Program-made: the position numbers and the translations under genes
Shown: one piece after another, positions 1 to 11,345 of the stretch
Layout: each line of letters starts with the position of its first letter
Position numbering within the stretch: position 1 is the stretch's first letter
The notes under the pieces: generated by a model
The model's database searches: none
The model's input: only the letters and a program-made list of their open reading frames with translations
Told to the model about the DNA's origin: nothing
Assembly: GCA_037975125.1 (NCBI GenBank)
Contig: CM075855.1
Span: 83,275,278 to 83,339,277 of the forward strand
Direction of reading: 5' to 3'
DNA: 64,000 nucleotides
From: Latrodectus hesperus
Taxonomy: Eukaryota > Arthropoda > Arachnida > Araneae > Theridiidae

Positions 1-284
1 CAAAAGGAATTAAATCCAAATGTTAAATTACATCGAATCCTCTATTAGGGTTAAATATTAACTATCTAATCACCACTAATAACTTAGGACTAACATAAAT
101 ATTATTATCTCTATTTGCAGGTGGTCTACTTAATGATTTAATACATGACAAAAAATCTAAAGTTTACAAATATATGTCAGAATTCTGAACATTTCACACA
201 ACTTTTCACTTCCCTTAATTTCTTTGGCTTTGGATACTCAGAATTACATTCTAATATTTTTAATAGTGACCTACTTTATATCAA
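1..284. other. AT-rich flank, no gene seen
   Basis: No open reading frame, RNA gene or repeat was recognised before the first LTR-like block. Confidence 0.5.
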
Positions 285-480
285 TCACCTGTAGAGGTAA
301 AGAATGGGTGAAACGGTCTAACTTTCCTCATACTTATGTCAAAAGAACTCACTTCCAGTTAGGGTCTCTATTGTATTAGCTCTCTTTTTAAGAATTTAGA
401 TTTAAGAAGTAGATTGTTTAAATTATTTAATCATTCAACCTTCTTACTAATTAGATGACCATATCCACCACATATTGCCT
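285..480 (+). repeat. 5' LTR remnant of the decayed gypsy element
   Basis: It matches 4258-4470 in order and spacing: a GAAxGGGTGAA-type start, then ACTTTCCTCA, AAAGAACTCACTTC, TTAGCTCTCTTTTTAA and ATTCAACCTTCTTACT. The outer ends are uncertain and may extend downstream towards about 660. Confidence 0.7.
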
Positions 481-1361
481 AAGGGGGTGATTATAAACGT
501 CGAATTTTAAAAACAAAATATTTCGTACTGATTTATAAAATCTTCTAACAAAGAACCCACCTCACCCCCTTTTTTGGCCTCCTCAAAATAAGTATTTAGC
601 AATCTCTTGCATCCTTCAAAATTATTCTCCAAACTCCTGCCTGTTATTCAGTGCTCTGTTTCAAGAATAGAATGTGTTTTTAGGGACTTACAAACAAAAA
701 GAATAGTCTGATTTTCTTTCTGCCAAGACAACATGGCTCTAATGAAACTGAAACAGCCCATGTTATGTTCTCCTGCTTTTCAGAAGTCTGAACCCAAACT
801 TTGGTTTTTTCAGTTAGAATCTTCATTTATGAATGTAGGTATCACAAACAATGATACTAAATTCCATAAAATTATTATTTGTCAGTCACATTATTCGAGT
901 TCCTTTGGAGACAGATAAATATACTGCTTTAAAAATTTAATTGAAGGACAACAACTGTTTGCGTTCACTGCTTCAAGAATCCGATTTGGAGACAAATGTC
1001 CTTCAGAACTCTAGCTCAAGATGCAAAAGCTTGTCAGTGGAAATTTCAGTAATGATGTATTGTCAACATTGTTAATGTAACAATTGCTAGTAAACTAGCA
1101 ATAATTTTTATCTGTTGGTAAAGCTGAACTTAACGAATTAGCCACAATAGCAGACAAAATCAGCAAAGTTTCGGATTTTACTCCAACCATACCTGAGGTT
1201 TAGAAAAATAAAGATTTTCTGACCTGGAAAATCAAATTACAGAACTTAACCTGTTAGTAAAACGCTTGTCATACCTCTATCGCATGGCTATTTTTCAAGT
1301 TGTATGAAATCAGCACAACGTTCAATCTTGTCTATTTGCTATATGCTTTCAAATCACCACT

Positions 1362-1655
1362 GTGAAACTAAATGGTGTGCCTGTGGAGGTGATTTCAGAC
1401 ACAAACCAGTCATTCAGTCACTTATTTATTATTGATCAGAAAACTGGTTTCAAGTTTTTGATTGATACAAATGCTTGTACCTCCATTTGTCAAGTGAAAT
1501 ATCTCAAGGCCTACAGATGTATCAAGAGTTTAACTTGTGTAGCTAACAAAGATACAATTTTGAAAATACTTCAAGCACAAAATTTCTCATTCAAAATCTG
1601 GGGTTTTGACGAGACATTTGTTATAGATGTAAAACTATCCTATTCCTGGGGCTGA
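1362..1655 (+). pseudogene. Gypsy pol fragment, protease-like
   Basis: A 97-codon open stretch contains FLIDTNACTS followed by a hydrophobic run, the position and shape of a retropepsin active site (normally DTGA/DSGA). The glycine is replaced by asparagine. It lies upstream of the RT, RNase H and integrase remnants of the same element. It is a fragment with no independent function. Confidence 0.5.
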
Positions 1656-3239
1656 CTTCTTGGAGAAAGTCTTCTTATAGATACCAAAAACCATCAAATC
1701 ATAGATTATTTAATGTTATTGAAAAGCCTAAAAACTGGTGCTTCTGGACTTTCTACTAGATTAAAAACTATTGCATCTGATACCCTACTTCTCAAACTAT
1801 TCTATTGAAATATCCTGAGCTTATCAACCATAATCCATCATCTGTTCAAAAACACGATATTATCCACTATATTTAAAATAAAGGTCCTCCTGATTATTCT
1901 TGTGCAAGAAGACTATCTACTGACAAGCTTAAATTAATTAAGGAAGAGTTTGACAAGCTATTTCATCAAGGCATCAGATCATCCATGGGCAAGTCCAATT
2001 CATGTTGTGCCTAAATGAATTCATGTTTGTGGAAATTTTCATCACTTAAATGCAGCACTTATAGTATAGACTGATATTTTTTGCCTTACATGCATGACTT
2101 TAGTATGGGACTGCATGGAAATTTTTTTTAGTAAATGGGATTTGATATGAGCCTTTAATGAAATACTTATGTAAACATCTGGTATCTATAAAGTTGCAGT
2201 TGTTACACCCTTTGACTTATATGAACACTTGTTTATAACATTTGATTAATAAAATGCTCCAAAAACAATGCAACGTTTCATTGATAAAATTCTAATTGCT
2301 TCTGAGACCAAAATGCAGCACAAAGAATATTTTAAAAGTGTTTTCCAGCAATTAAATTCATATGGAATGAAATCAGTCCACAAAAATGCATATTTGGTGT
2401 TCAAGAAATTACTTTCTTGGGACACCTTATTACTTCTCGTGGAATTTTTCTACTGCTAGAAAAAATATCTGCTCTTAAAAATTTCCCATACAAAGGTCAA
2501 CTAGTGAGTAATGTCAATTCTTATATAGCAATGCTAAATTCTTATCGCTTCTTACCACTCACAAGTAGCTATGCACAACCAGCAATTGTACATAACTACT
2601 TGAAGTATAATGATAAAAAAGATTGATGTCTCTTCTTGTCTTATGACACTGTGGATACTTATCACAAATGCAAAGAAGTTACTGTTACATCATGATCCAG
2701 AAATTTCAACCTTGATTGCCTATTGACGCATCTTCAACAAAGCAAAGATGGCATTTTCTTTTCTCGAAAATTAACATCTGCTGAATGCAACTATAGCACA
2801 TATAATCAGGAATTATTTTCAGCCTACTCAGCCATTTTAAGTCTTCGGCATGTGGTTGAGAGATGACCTTTAACACTTTTTATGGATTACAAGCCTTTAG
2901 TGTATGCTTTTACAGTGAAATCTGAATAGTATTTTCCTTGCTAATAATGTCATCTTAAATATACATCAGCCTTAATCTCCTGTCATCTTAAATATACTGT
3001 CGATTTTCATCACATCAAAGATACAATATTAAAGCTCAAAAAGACGATAAACTTCATTGTTAGCTACATCTAGTCTGCAACTGCAGCATCTTGCATGAAA
3101 TCTAGAAGCATCTTCCTTCTACTGAGATGCCTTATTTGCCCATATGTTCCTGCAAAACTCCAATAAAGTGTCTGCATGGCAATGCATCAACCTTCTAATT
3201 TTAGCTGAAGAGCTACCACAGATCTAATTCGTTACCATT

Positions 3240-3560
3240 ATGTGTGACCTTCACTGCACAAAGATTGTGTCTTATAGCGTAAAATGTGTCTCTCTTGTCA
3301 AAAGAGCAGAGTGCAAACATATTCGTTCTCCATTATGTACAAACCTAAATACTATTGATCATTCCAGCTGTGTACACCTCGACATTGTTGGTCCTTTTCC
3401 TCTATCTAAAAGATATGTTTGTCTTAAATGTGTCAATAGAGTTAATAGATGGGCAGAAGCCAATTCTTTTATTGATCAAACAGCTGAAATTATAGCCAAT
3501 GCATGCATCACATGTGGAATCTCAAGAGTTGGTGTTCCTTGCTATGTTACTATTTATTAG
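3240..3560 (+). pseudogene. Gypsy pol fragment, integrase core
   Basis: A 106-codon open stretch begins with a C-rich segment and continues into VHLDIVGPFPLSKRYV and VNRWAEANSF, which matches the first catalytic Asp region of a Ty3/gypsy integrase (LDIVGPLP...DRFTRWPEA). The second Asp and the Glu are lost where the frame ends. It is the 3' part of the decayed element. Confidence 0.7.
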
Positions 3561-4257
3561 GGATGTCAATTTGAAAGGATTTTTTTGTTCAATTACTCAA
3601 TTTCTTGGTGTTAAACATACTTGCACAACGTCATAAAATCTTAAATGCAATTCCATGTTAATGTATATATATTTTCCTCGCTAGTTAAAGCAGTGATCTG
3701 AGCTCATGCAACAGACCATTGAATTGAAGTACTACTCAATGTCCTTCTAAGAATTCCACCTTCTCTAAATAGATTTGGATACTACACGTGATGAGCTTAC
3801 TTATAGTTTAATTCAACCCCATGGAGAATAGATTTGCTCGTGTTCAACAGCAAATAAAAGTTCATGTAATAATGTTAATCTCCACAGAAATAGAATGCAG
3901 TCACTGAGAGCAACACCTGCTTCTAAAGTGTTGATCTCAGTTCCTGAAGCTGTCTTTGTGCAGCAAGATATTACAAAATGCTCCCACGCGTCTCACTCTA
4001 TATAAATACTCTGCGAACACCATTTCAACAACTATGCGCTTGACCATTTTAAGTTTTATCAAAAAACCTTTTTAATTAAATTGATCTTAACGGTCAGTGA
4101 AAACAAGTTTCTCCTTCCTTGTCGCCTTTAGTTCCTATACAATTTTCATATGTCTCTTCTACCATAACAGAGGTTCCGGTCAGAAAGTTCAATTTTCTCC
4201 TGATTAGTTTCGTTCCTAGTACATGCTATTCAAGGAACTGATGGGGGTTCTATTTTA

Positions 4258-4470
4258 ATCAATCCACTATGAAGACAGAGAATGTGTGAAGGAGTCTGAC
4301 TTTCCTCTCATTTTTGACAAAAGAACTCACTTCAGTTGGGTATGTAATGCCTGACATTGAAATATTAGTTCTCTTTTTAATTATTAGATTTAATAAAGTG
4401 TTTAAACTACTTAATTATTCAACCTTCTTACTGATTAGATGTCTATCATAAATCACCTAAAAGATCCACC
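4258..4470 (+). repeat. 3' LTR remnant of the decayed gypsy element
   Basis: This is the direct-repeat partner of 285-480 with the same ordered blocks, plus an insertion of roughly 20 bases (around TGCCTGACATTGAAA). Divergence and indels between the two copies indicate an old insertion. Confidence 0.7.
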
Positions 4471-5388
4471 TTTGTGATGACCTTGAAACCGTGGAATGGA
4501 TTTAAAAAGTCTTTCAATTGTAGTAAGTGTTTATTTAGAAGTGAGGGACTCAGTGCTCAATCCCAGTGAAACTCCTAAATAATAAAAGTAGCTTCAAGAT
4601 GTAGAACACTCATACCAAGGATCCAGCTGTCCTTTTAAAATGGCTTAATAGACTCAACCCTGAGTTGAAGTCTTTAGAATGGCACATTCTGCACAACTCT
4701 GTAGAGGCACATTCTATTAGATGAATCTTTGAGTTTGATATTGAAGCCGCAGAAGCAATTAAAAAAGCTAAATTTGATGCCTTTATTGGTTTGGATAGGG
4801 GAATTTTAAAATTATCTGGGACCCAAACTTTAAGATGGCTAATAATGTTGAAGAGAATCGGAAGTAGTAGCAGATGATCTGGCAATTTTCTCTCTTACTT
4901 TTGGTAAGTAAAGTGAATTACTTACCATTCAAGAACTGGAATTAGATACAAGTTCTGATACAACCCTGCAGCCTCGTTATTATTATTATCTGAGAGTGAG
5001 TTAGAAAAAGCTTTGCAGGAAATTCACATAAGTGAGTCTCCTACTTGTGGTCATATGAACAGCAGTACTCTTCCTTAGTTTTTTGGGTACCACAATGGTA
5101 AGCATCATGAAAATAGCACAAATTAATTTTCATCATAGTTAATCAGCTTCAGCTATTCTTAATAAAAATGATTAGAGAAAAGGTTAACATTGTACTAATT
5201 AAGGATCCATGGGTCTGTAATGCTTCTGTTTTGGGTTTACACATGTTCAAGGTTATTATATTTTGTATGATGTTATTTGATACCAAAGCTTGTATTGCTG
5301 TCAGCAACAAACTAAATGCTTACTCTGGTTAATTACCCAAACAGGGATAATGTTGCCGTAAAAGTATTTTATTTATTGCAAGGAATTA

Positions 5389-5859
5389 ATGAAATCATCT
5401 CTATGTCTTTGTATCTTCCTTTTGAAGATAAAGACATTCAGTGTTCAACTTTTATATAATAACAATTTGAGTAAGAAACTCATTATAAGATGTGAAGCAA
5501 ATGCTACTTCCTCACAATATATGAAGAATTGCAACAGACATGGCAAGGATCTTCTAGAATACATTTTGTATTATAATCTATTTATCCTTAATAAAGATAA
5601 TGAACCTATTTTTATTACAGCAAATAGATTGAGAAGTCATGACCTAACTCTATGTAACAGTAAATGTGTGGACTTTATAAGGGTAGACTTTGATAAAGTA
5701 AACTTTTTTGACCACCAATGCATTACCTTTTATGTTTTAGGAATAAAAAGACTAGAGGTGATAGGTAGGTACAAAAAAAAAAAAAAAAAAAAAAAAACCC
5801 CTCAACTGAGGTTTCTACAAAAAGATGACTTCGATAGCAGATTTGGAGTTGGCTGTTAA
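5389..5859 (+). pseudogene. LINE endonuclease fragment (EEP family)
   Basis: The translation carries CEANATSSQYM, GKDLLEYILYYNLFILNKDNEPIF, LRSHDLTLCNS and DHQCITF. These correspond to the CDAN, long-helix, DITL and SDH motifs of an R1-type apurinic-like endonuclease, which nicks the target site for reverse transcription. The frame also crosses an A24 run at 5774-5797 and is interrupted on both sides, so it is a dead fragment. Confidence 0.7.
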
Positions 5860-6899
5860 TCAATTGCAATATGTCATTCTCCAAGCATACTATCAAAATT
5901 GTTGGGTCAGTAATGCTTACTTGCCAAGATTAGTTCCTAGAAGGTCTACGAAGTTAAGCAAATTATAGAGACAGTGTAGAAAGCTCTTTAATAGAGCTAA
6001 GAAGAATGATGAGTGGCAGAAATATAAACTGACTCTGACCACTTATAATAAAGCTATCAGCAATTTTAAGAATAATTCCTGGCAAAATTATTGTACTTAC
6101 ATTAAGACTGTGTCTGCTACTGTTAAGACTTGTTAAAATGTCTAAAGATAGGAACTGCTGTCTAAACATCTTTAAAATGAAGACAGGATCTCAGATCTTG
6201 TTCTTAAGTTTTTGTGAGAACTGAGAGTGAGAAAGGCCTTCAAACCACCTTATTAAGGACCATATAGAGTAACTGAATTATTTAGAGTTCACTTTCCAGG
6301 TTTCAAAGAAATAATTGTAAATTCTACCTTTACATTCTCTACATCAAATTGTCTTAGAATTAAAAAGGATATTGCCAAAAAATCATAACTCTCTCTCTCA
6401 GGATAGAATAAAATGTGTGAACAATGTCTTTTTAAACTTTGTAAATCACAGAGAATGAATGATATTGTACTGGCTCTACTTATTGAGGAATCCAGTGTGT
6501 TATCCAAATTCTTTGTGGGATTTTTAGGGCATTTATAGCCTTTGGCCATATACCTATTGCTTGGAGACATACAAAGTAACTTTTATTTAAAATATAGGAA
6601 AAGATAATTACTATGAAGCAAAATCTTTCAGACTAATTATCTTAACATTTTTCTTCTGAAGACAAGTAATAGATATGTCAGAGAAGTTTTTTGAATGGAT
6701 AAACCATTGATAGTGCTATCTACATTGTCCTTCACTTTGGAGAAGAACTTTATAAGGCTAAGGAACATTCTTTTGATAAGGTGCTCAATGAAACCATTCT
6801 ACAATCTCTTGATAGAAAAGGAATTAACGACACTGTATGTTTTTGGATCAAAAACTTGTTCAATTAAATTTGTCAGTGCTTCCTTTTTAGGAGAAAAAA

Positions 6900-7100
6900 T
6901 GATGAATTAAAATAAAGCTGGTTGTCCACAGGGAGGGGTTCTTTTACCCATATTATGGTGTTGTGTTACAGATTCTCTTCTAGGGGTTTTAAACAAGCCC
7001 AGCATAACCACCATTGAATATGCAGATGATCTAGTCTATATCAGAGGTAAATTTGGTGAAACAATCTCTAGTATCATGTCCAATAACTTTAAATAGATTG
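6900..7100 (+). pseudogene. LINE reverse transcriptase core fragment
   Basis: The reading NKAGCPQGGVLLPILW followed by EYADDLVYIRG gives the two diagnostic RT blocks: PQGG of motif B and the catalytic YADD of motif C. YADD is intact although the surrounding frames are broken. It lies between the endonuclease and RNase H remnants of the same element. Confidence 0.75.
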
Positions 7101-8449
7101 AGACTTGATGTAATTAAGGCCTAAAATTTTACTTTTTAACTTTTTTCAGTCTCGAATTGCTCTAAAGAAGTGAAATTCATAGGAGTATTTTCTAACACAA
7201 AGCTAAGTTGGAACAAGGGACTACAACTTTTTTATTAAAATACCAAAGAAATTTTCTTATCCTGTAGAAATGCATTTGGAAGAACTTGGGGCCAATAAAT
7301 CCCACAGTTATTCATTAGATTTACACTATAATCCTTTGCCCCATCATTACTTATGACTCAATGGTCTAGAATCTGAAATGACACTGCTGATGCAGATTTA
7401 ACAAAACTTCAAAATTTATTTTGTGTAGCTATATCTGGGTACATTAAAACAACTCCCACTTCTACATTTGAATTTTTGCTTAGTATGCACACATTTTACA
7501 TGTATATTGAATCAGAAGCTAAAATTTGCATGAAAAGACTTAAAAATACAGGTCAGTGGAAGGATTACTTCAGATTTTTGTCTTGGTGAAACCTTAATGC
7601 TGATGTAATTGGTTATCCTTTTGTAAGTGTGCCTATTGATTACTAATTGTTAAATATATTTTGGATAAGCCTTATACAATTAAATTTCCCCAAAGAGAAG
7701 ACAGGAATAATGTTGTCATCAGTGAAAACTGTACTTACTGGTATGATGGCTCAAAAATGAATTTCAACAATATGACTGTTATTTGCTGTCCAACTGATGG
7801 TGCAAAGTTGTCATTCCTTTTGGAAAAACATACAACTATATTTTAAGCAAAAGTCTTTGCCATTCTTATGTGCAGTAGAATATGCTTGAACAGAAACTAT
7901 TCTCATAGAAGAATAATTATCTATTTTGATAGTCAAGTTGCATTACCAGGCTTTAATGCTACCTCACTCTATGCAGATTGGCTAACAATAATTCCCTCAT
8001 CTTAATGTGGGTGTCAGTGCGCTCTCGTGTTCCTGGTAATGTGACAGCTGATGAGTTAACAAGGCCTTGATAAACTACTGATTTTTTTGGTCCAGAACCA
8101 GTGCAAGATATTTCAAAAGAACTGATTAGAAACAATGTTTTTGACCTCTTTAGAAAATAAAGTATTTGAATTGATATAATTCCAGTTATCAAAGACAAAC
8201 AAGACTATTAAATTGTACATGTCTTAATAAAAAGGCAAAAAGAATTATTTAAGCTTTTAAGAAAAGAAGTGACATTTCTCATTACCACCTTACCAAAAAT
8301 GAGAACATTAGATATTTGCAGGAGTTATCAATATATGGAAGAAACCTCATTACATATTCTATGTGAATGTAAAATATTTTCTTTACATAGACCTGAACAT
8401 GAGTCAGCAATTAAATGGACTGTGGATGCTGTGGGATATTTCTCTTAAA

Positions 8450-9594
8450 TGTCTGCTCAATTTTGGTTCAGCCACTGGTTTCTTCAAGTAAGGGCTTTTT
8501 TACGAGGCATAGAACAATAGACTTATGATTGCAATGCTAGGTTCCTTGGAACTACTCTACACTAAATTTAAATCTCCGAAATCACACCACTACTTTGATT
8601 AAGTGATTCATAACTTAAGACTATGATGGGGATTTCTTCAAAAGTTTTTAAAGATAAAAGGGACTTTGATTATTGAGCCGATGAACTTACAATTAGTAAA
8701 TCTTCAGATCTTAACTTTTTATGTTACTAGGCTCTCGGCAATAGCTTTAATTTGTTTCAGAACTCTGGAAGGTATGACAATTATTTAAAAGCATACCCTC
8801 ATTGTTTTGTGTCAATAGGAATTTTGGGTAAACATTTCCAAATCTGTCATCAAACTTACTAGCACATTGTGATGAGTTAAGGTCCATGCCATGGCCTGAA
8901 TATTTTGGACTTGCGAGAAAGAAACAGGCTCACCCCAATGGGCTTCCACAAATCGCAAAGCTGAAGGGAAGGCAGTTACCAGCTCTGGCGAGAACCAGCC
9001 TAGTAACTTTAGGTAACAAACCAAAATGCAGGACTAGCCATAATACAAAACCAAAATACATACAGCACCATACAGGGGAGAAAATATCCCTAACATAGCA
9101 CCAGCCAAATGAAGGAGAGTGGGCTCACTCAAGCTGCCTCTTTTCTACAGATAAGTTTGAGTCAAAGGGAAAGCAAAAGGACATCAATTTCTTCCTTTGG
9201 GATGCCATACATAACCAATATATAGGGTGGAAGACCAATGGAAACAAAACTCACGGTAGAATTCAATGAATACCAAGGTAAAATGCAAATCGAAAGATTT
9301 GATCTTGACAAGGGAAAAACAAGAGGAGTAGAAGGAGAAAAGGATAAAGATTGCTGGGGTACCTCGAATTGAAACACCAATATTTACCCAAAGAAAATAA
9401 GTCCCTTGAAGGGCTTAAAACTCTTGAACAATTTATTCACCTTCTGTGCTTAACAAAGTCATCAACAGGTATTTACAGAGTCAAATTACTGAAGCATCTG
9501 AGCTGACCTTTCTTTTTCCTCAGCCCTGAGATTTACTGACATACAGTTTCAGGGAGAAATATCAGGGTTTTGGTTTTGTTTGTCGCTCAACAGT
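8450..9594. other. Unassigned spacer
   Basis: No gene is recognised. A relatively GC-rich patch at 8880-9160 gives short overlapping frames on both strands that match nothing I know. It could be the worn remains of a further mobile element. Confidence 0.4.
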
Positions 9595-9742
9595 AATTTT
9601 TTGCACACAAGGGCTAATTAGACCGGGATCTATGGTTTAAAGTGGATTCCAAACCACTACAAACATCCATGCCCAAGGTAGGATTCGAACCCACAAACTG
9701 TTGAACCGAAAGCAAGAGCGCTAACTATTCGGCTGCCAGCTC
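9595..9742 (-). repeat. tRNA-derived SINE, copy 1
   Basis: On the minus strand the head looks like a tRNA gene: an A-box-like TGGCAGCCGAATAGTTAGC, then a B box GGGTTCGAATCCT about 40 bases on. A non-tRNA body follows and ends in the T-rich run at its 3' end. A diverged second copy occurs at 25016-25160, which shows that this is a dispersed family and not a working tRNA. Exact ends are uncertain. Confidence 0.75.
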
Positions 9743-10165
9743 GGCGAGAAATACCAGGGAGAAAGATGCTGAAGATTATGTCCACTTTATTCCTATTGTG
9801 ATTAAGTGATCTTTGATTCATACATTTCTTAAAATTCACCTCTCTGTCGAGTTAGCAACTACAGTGATCCCTTGTTTTTTGTGGTTAATGGGGACCAGAA
9901 CCTTCCTCAAAAGCTGAAAAACCACTAAGTAAGATTTACCCTTAGGAATTTTCGTGTATGCAAGTACACAAATATTTTAAATATATAAACAGTATTTATA
10001 GTTTACACATTTACTTAAACATGTCAGTACTAATTAATTACGTTAATTACAAAACCTTATACAGTAAAAAATATTAATCAACATTGATTTCTGAGAGAGG
10101 CAAAGAGCCTGGTGTTGGTGGTGGAGGAGAAGCTCTCACTTGACTCGTGGAAGCTTTATGCTCAT

Positions 10166-10501
10166 TTATACTCTTCTGCTGGAGGCACTGACAGTAGAGT
10201 CAGGGACTTTACCTTGGAGAGAAAATGGGTAGTTGTCTTTGTTATTTCTTTTCCTACAAAATTCCCCGGTACAATGACACAACCTCGTCAACTTGATTTC
10301 TGAACTCAACAGCTCAAACCATATTGTCTTCAATACCTTGTGCAAATTGTTGCTTCGCTCTTTAGACAAACATTTGGCAATGTTGTAACTGCGGCAATAT
10401 GCTTTCAAGGTGAATTTGTCATTGTCAACTGCCGAGATGAGGGCTTCCATCGTGGAGTGTGTGTAGAGTGCCTTAAAGGCATGAATGACAACTTGATCCA
10501 T
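10166..10501 (-). pseudogene. Tigger transposase, C-terminal DDE fragment
   Basis: The protein begins MDQVVIHAFKALYTHSTMEA, the conserved block (PMDQGVI..FKA) that follows the second catalytic region of Tigger/jerky-type transposases. It is separated by a frame change from the preceding fragment at 10473-10790 and is not functional. Confidence 0.75.
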
Positions 10502-10790
10502 TGGCTGAATTAGAGACGCAGTGTTTAGGGGCAGAAACTATCTGCACACCGTCACGTGGCCTCCTGCAGGAGCGTAAAGGAAGATCCTTTTCAGCCAGAT
10601 ATAGCTTCACCTGGGTAATGAAGCAATGGAGGAACCATTCAAGGGTCAGAGCCTTTGTTATCCAAGCCTTGGAGTTATGGGTACATTCAGAAGACGGGCA
10701 ACAGAGCCGTATTTTTTTAAATGCCCTTGAATTTTTGACTTTATAATTAAGGCCTGGCTTAAGCATAAAACCTCTAGCACTGCCAGCCAT
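10473..10790 (-). pseudogene. Tigger transposase, central DDE fragment
   Basis: It reads MAGSARGFMLKPGLNYKVKNSRAFK, then KAWITKALTLEWFLHCFI and VKLYLAEKDLP. These are the hallmark central blocks of Tigger transposases (the natural context is cleavage and rejoining of element ends at TA sites). The stretch after LAEKDLP is scrambled relative to the usual LDNAPGH block, so the second Asp is lost. Confidence 0.8.
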
Positions 10791-11345
10791 GATGACAGTC
10801 TTTGTGAGCCTTGGAGCCTGGCCACTTCACTTCATCTTTGAAGAATGTACATGAAGGCATCCTCTTCCAAAAAAGGCTTATTTCATCCATATTGAAAACT
10901 TGTTCAGGAAGGTAGCCTTCCTTACTGATGAGGTTAAGAAACTTTTTCTCCATGTAACAATAAGCAGCATCGATGTCAGCAGAGAAAGCCTCACCATACA
11001 GAAGCCTTAGTCTTGATCATATTAGTGTCCAAACTAACTGTCTTTTACCTGCAATCATCAATCTACAATGCTTCCATTTTCCAATTCTGTTATTATGCAG
11101 CGTTACTATACACGATTAATTTCTTTATTGAAGCAGTTTTGAGGATGTTTGCTTCCTCTTTCTTGATGTACTGCACTTTAGATTTATTCACCCTGCAATG
11201 ACTTGCCACAGATGTGCATAACTTCTGCTCTCATTCATCATATCTAAAAGTTTCACTTTTTCGCTAATGGTCATCATCTTCTTCCTCTTGGGTGCCCCGT
11301 AGAAAGCTTTCTCAGGGATACAGTGCTTAAGTAGCATTATAAGGG

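Larger units (their letters stand above)
285..4470 (+). mobile_element. Decayed Ty3/gypsy-like LTR retrotransposon
   Basis: Two diverged direct repeats (about 285-480 and 4258-4470) flank degenerate pol sequence in the usual order for Ty3/gypsy. A protease-like stretch at about 1440-1510 has DTNA where DTGA is expected. RT pieces follow: a PWASPIHVV-like block near 1980 and GHLITSRGIF near 2418-2450. RNase H remnants are at 2700-2930 (IDASS, then CNYSTYNQELFSAYSA). An integrase core fragment is at 3360-3560 (HLDIVGPFPL, DRWAEA-like). Stops and frameshifts break every domain, so it cannot be active. Boundaries are approximate because the LTR ends are eroded. Confidence 0.75.
4600..8450 (+). 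mobile_element. Decayed R1-like non-LTR retrotransposon (LINE)
   Basis: Pieces occur in LINE order on one strand. First is an ORF1-like segment at about 4616-4870 (LLKWLNRLNPELKSLEW, then AEAIKKAKFDAFIGLDRG), reminiscent of the DUF4780-type domain seen beside such elements. Next are endonuclease remnants (KDPWV near 5200, where R1-type elements have QEPWV, and 5389-5859). RT follows at about 6690-7100 (GCPQGGVL, then EYADDLV), then an RNase H remnant at 7661-7846 and at 7990-8060 (RVPGNVTADELTR). Last is a zinc-knuckle-like tail near 8305-8400 (EETSLHILCEC). Frameshifts and stops break each part. The R1 assignment rests on motif style and is inference. Confidence 0.8.
9862..11345 (-). mobile_element. 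Tigger (pogo-type) DNA transposon remnant
   Basis: The left end begins CAGTGATCCCTTG directly after a TA dinucleotide, the TIR style and target of Tigger/pogo elements. Minus-strand sequence then encodes, from right to left, an N-terminal CENP-B-like helix-turn-helix region (KRKKKMMTISEKVKLLDMM near 11225-11305), a catalytic-domain start (FNMDEISLFWKRMP near 10850-10905) and the rest of the DDE domain (10166-10790). I could not find the right terminal repeat. The element may extend to about 11.75 kb. Confidence 0.8.

Noticed and set aside
5774..5797. A24 run as a poly(A) tail of a retrotransposed sequence
   Set aside because: LINE endonuclease sequence lies before it and the same element continues after it, so it reads as an internal homopolymer expansion.
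9660..9738. A functional tRNA gene
   Set aside because: A and B boxes are present, but the acceptor stem does not close properly and the sequence continues into a dispersed repeat body found again at 25.0 kb.
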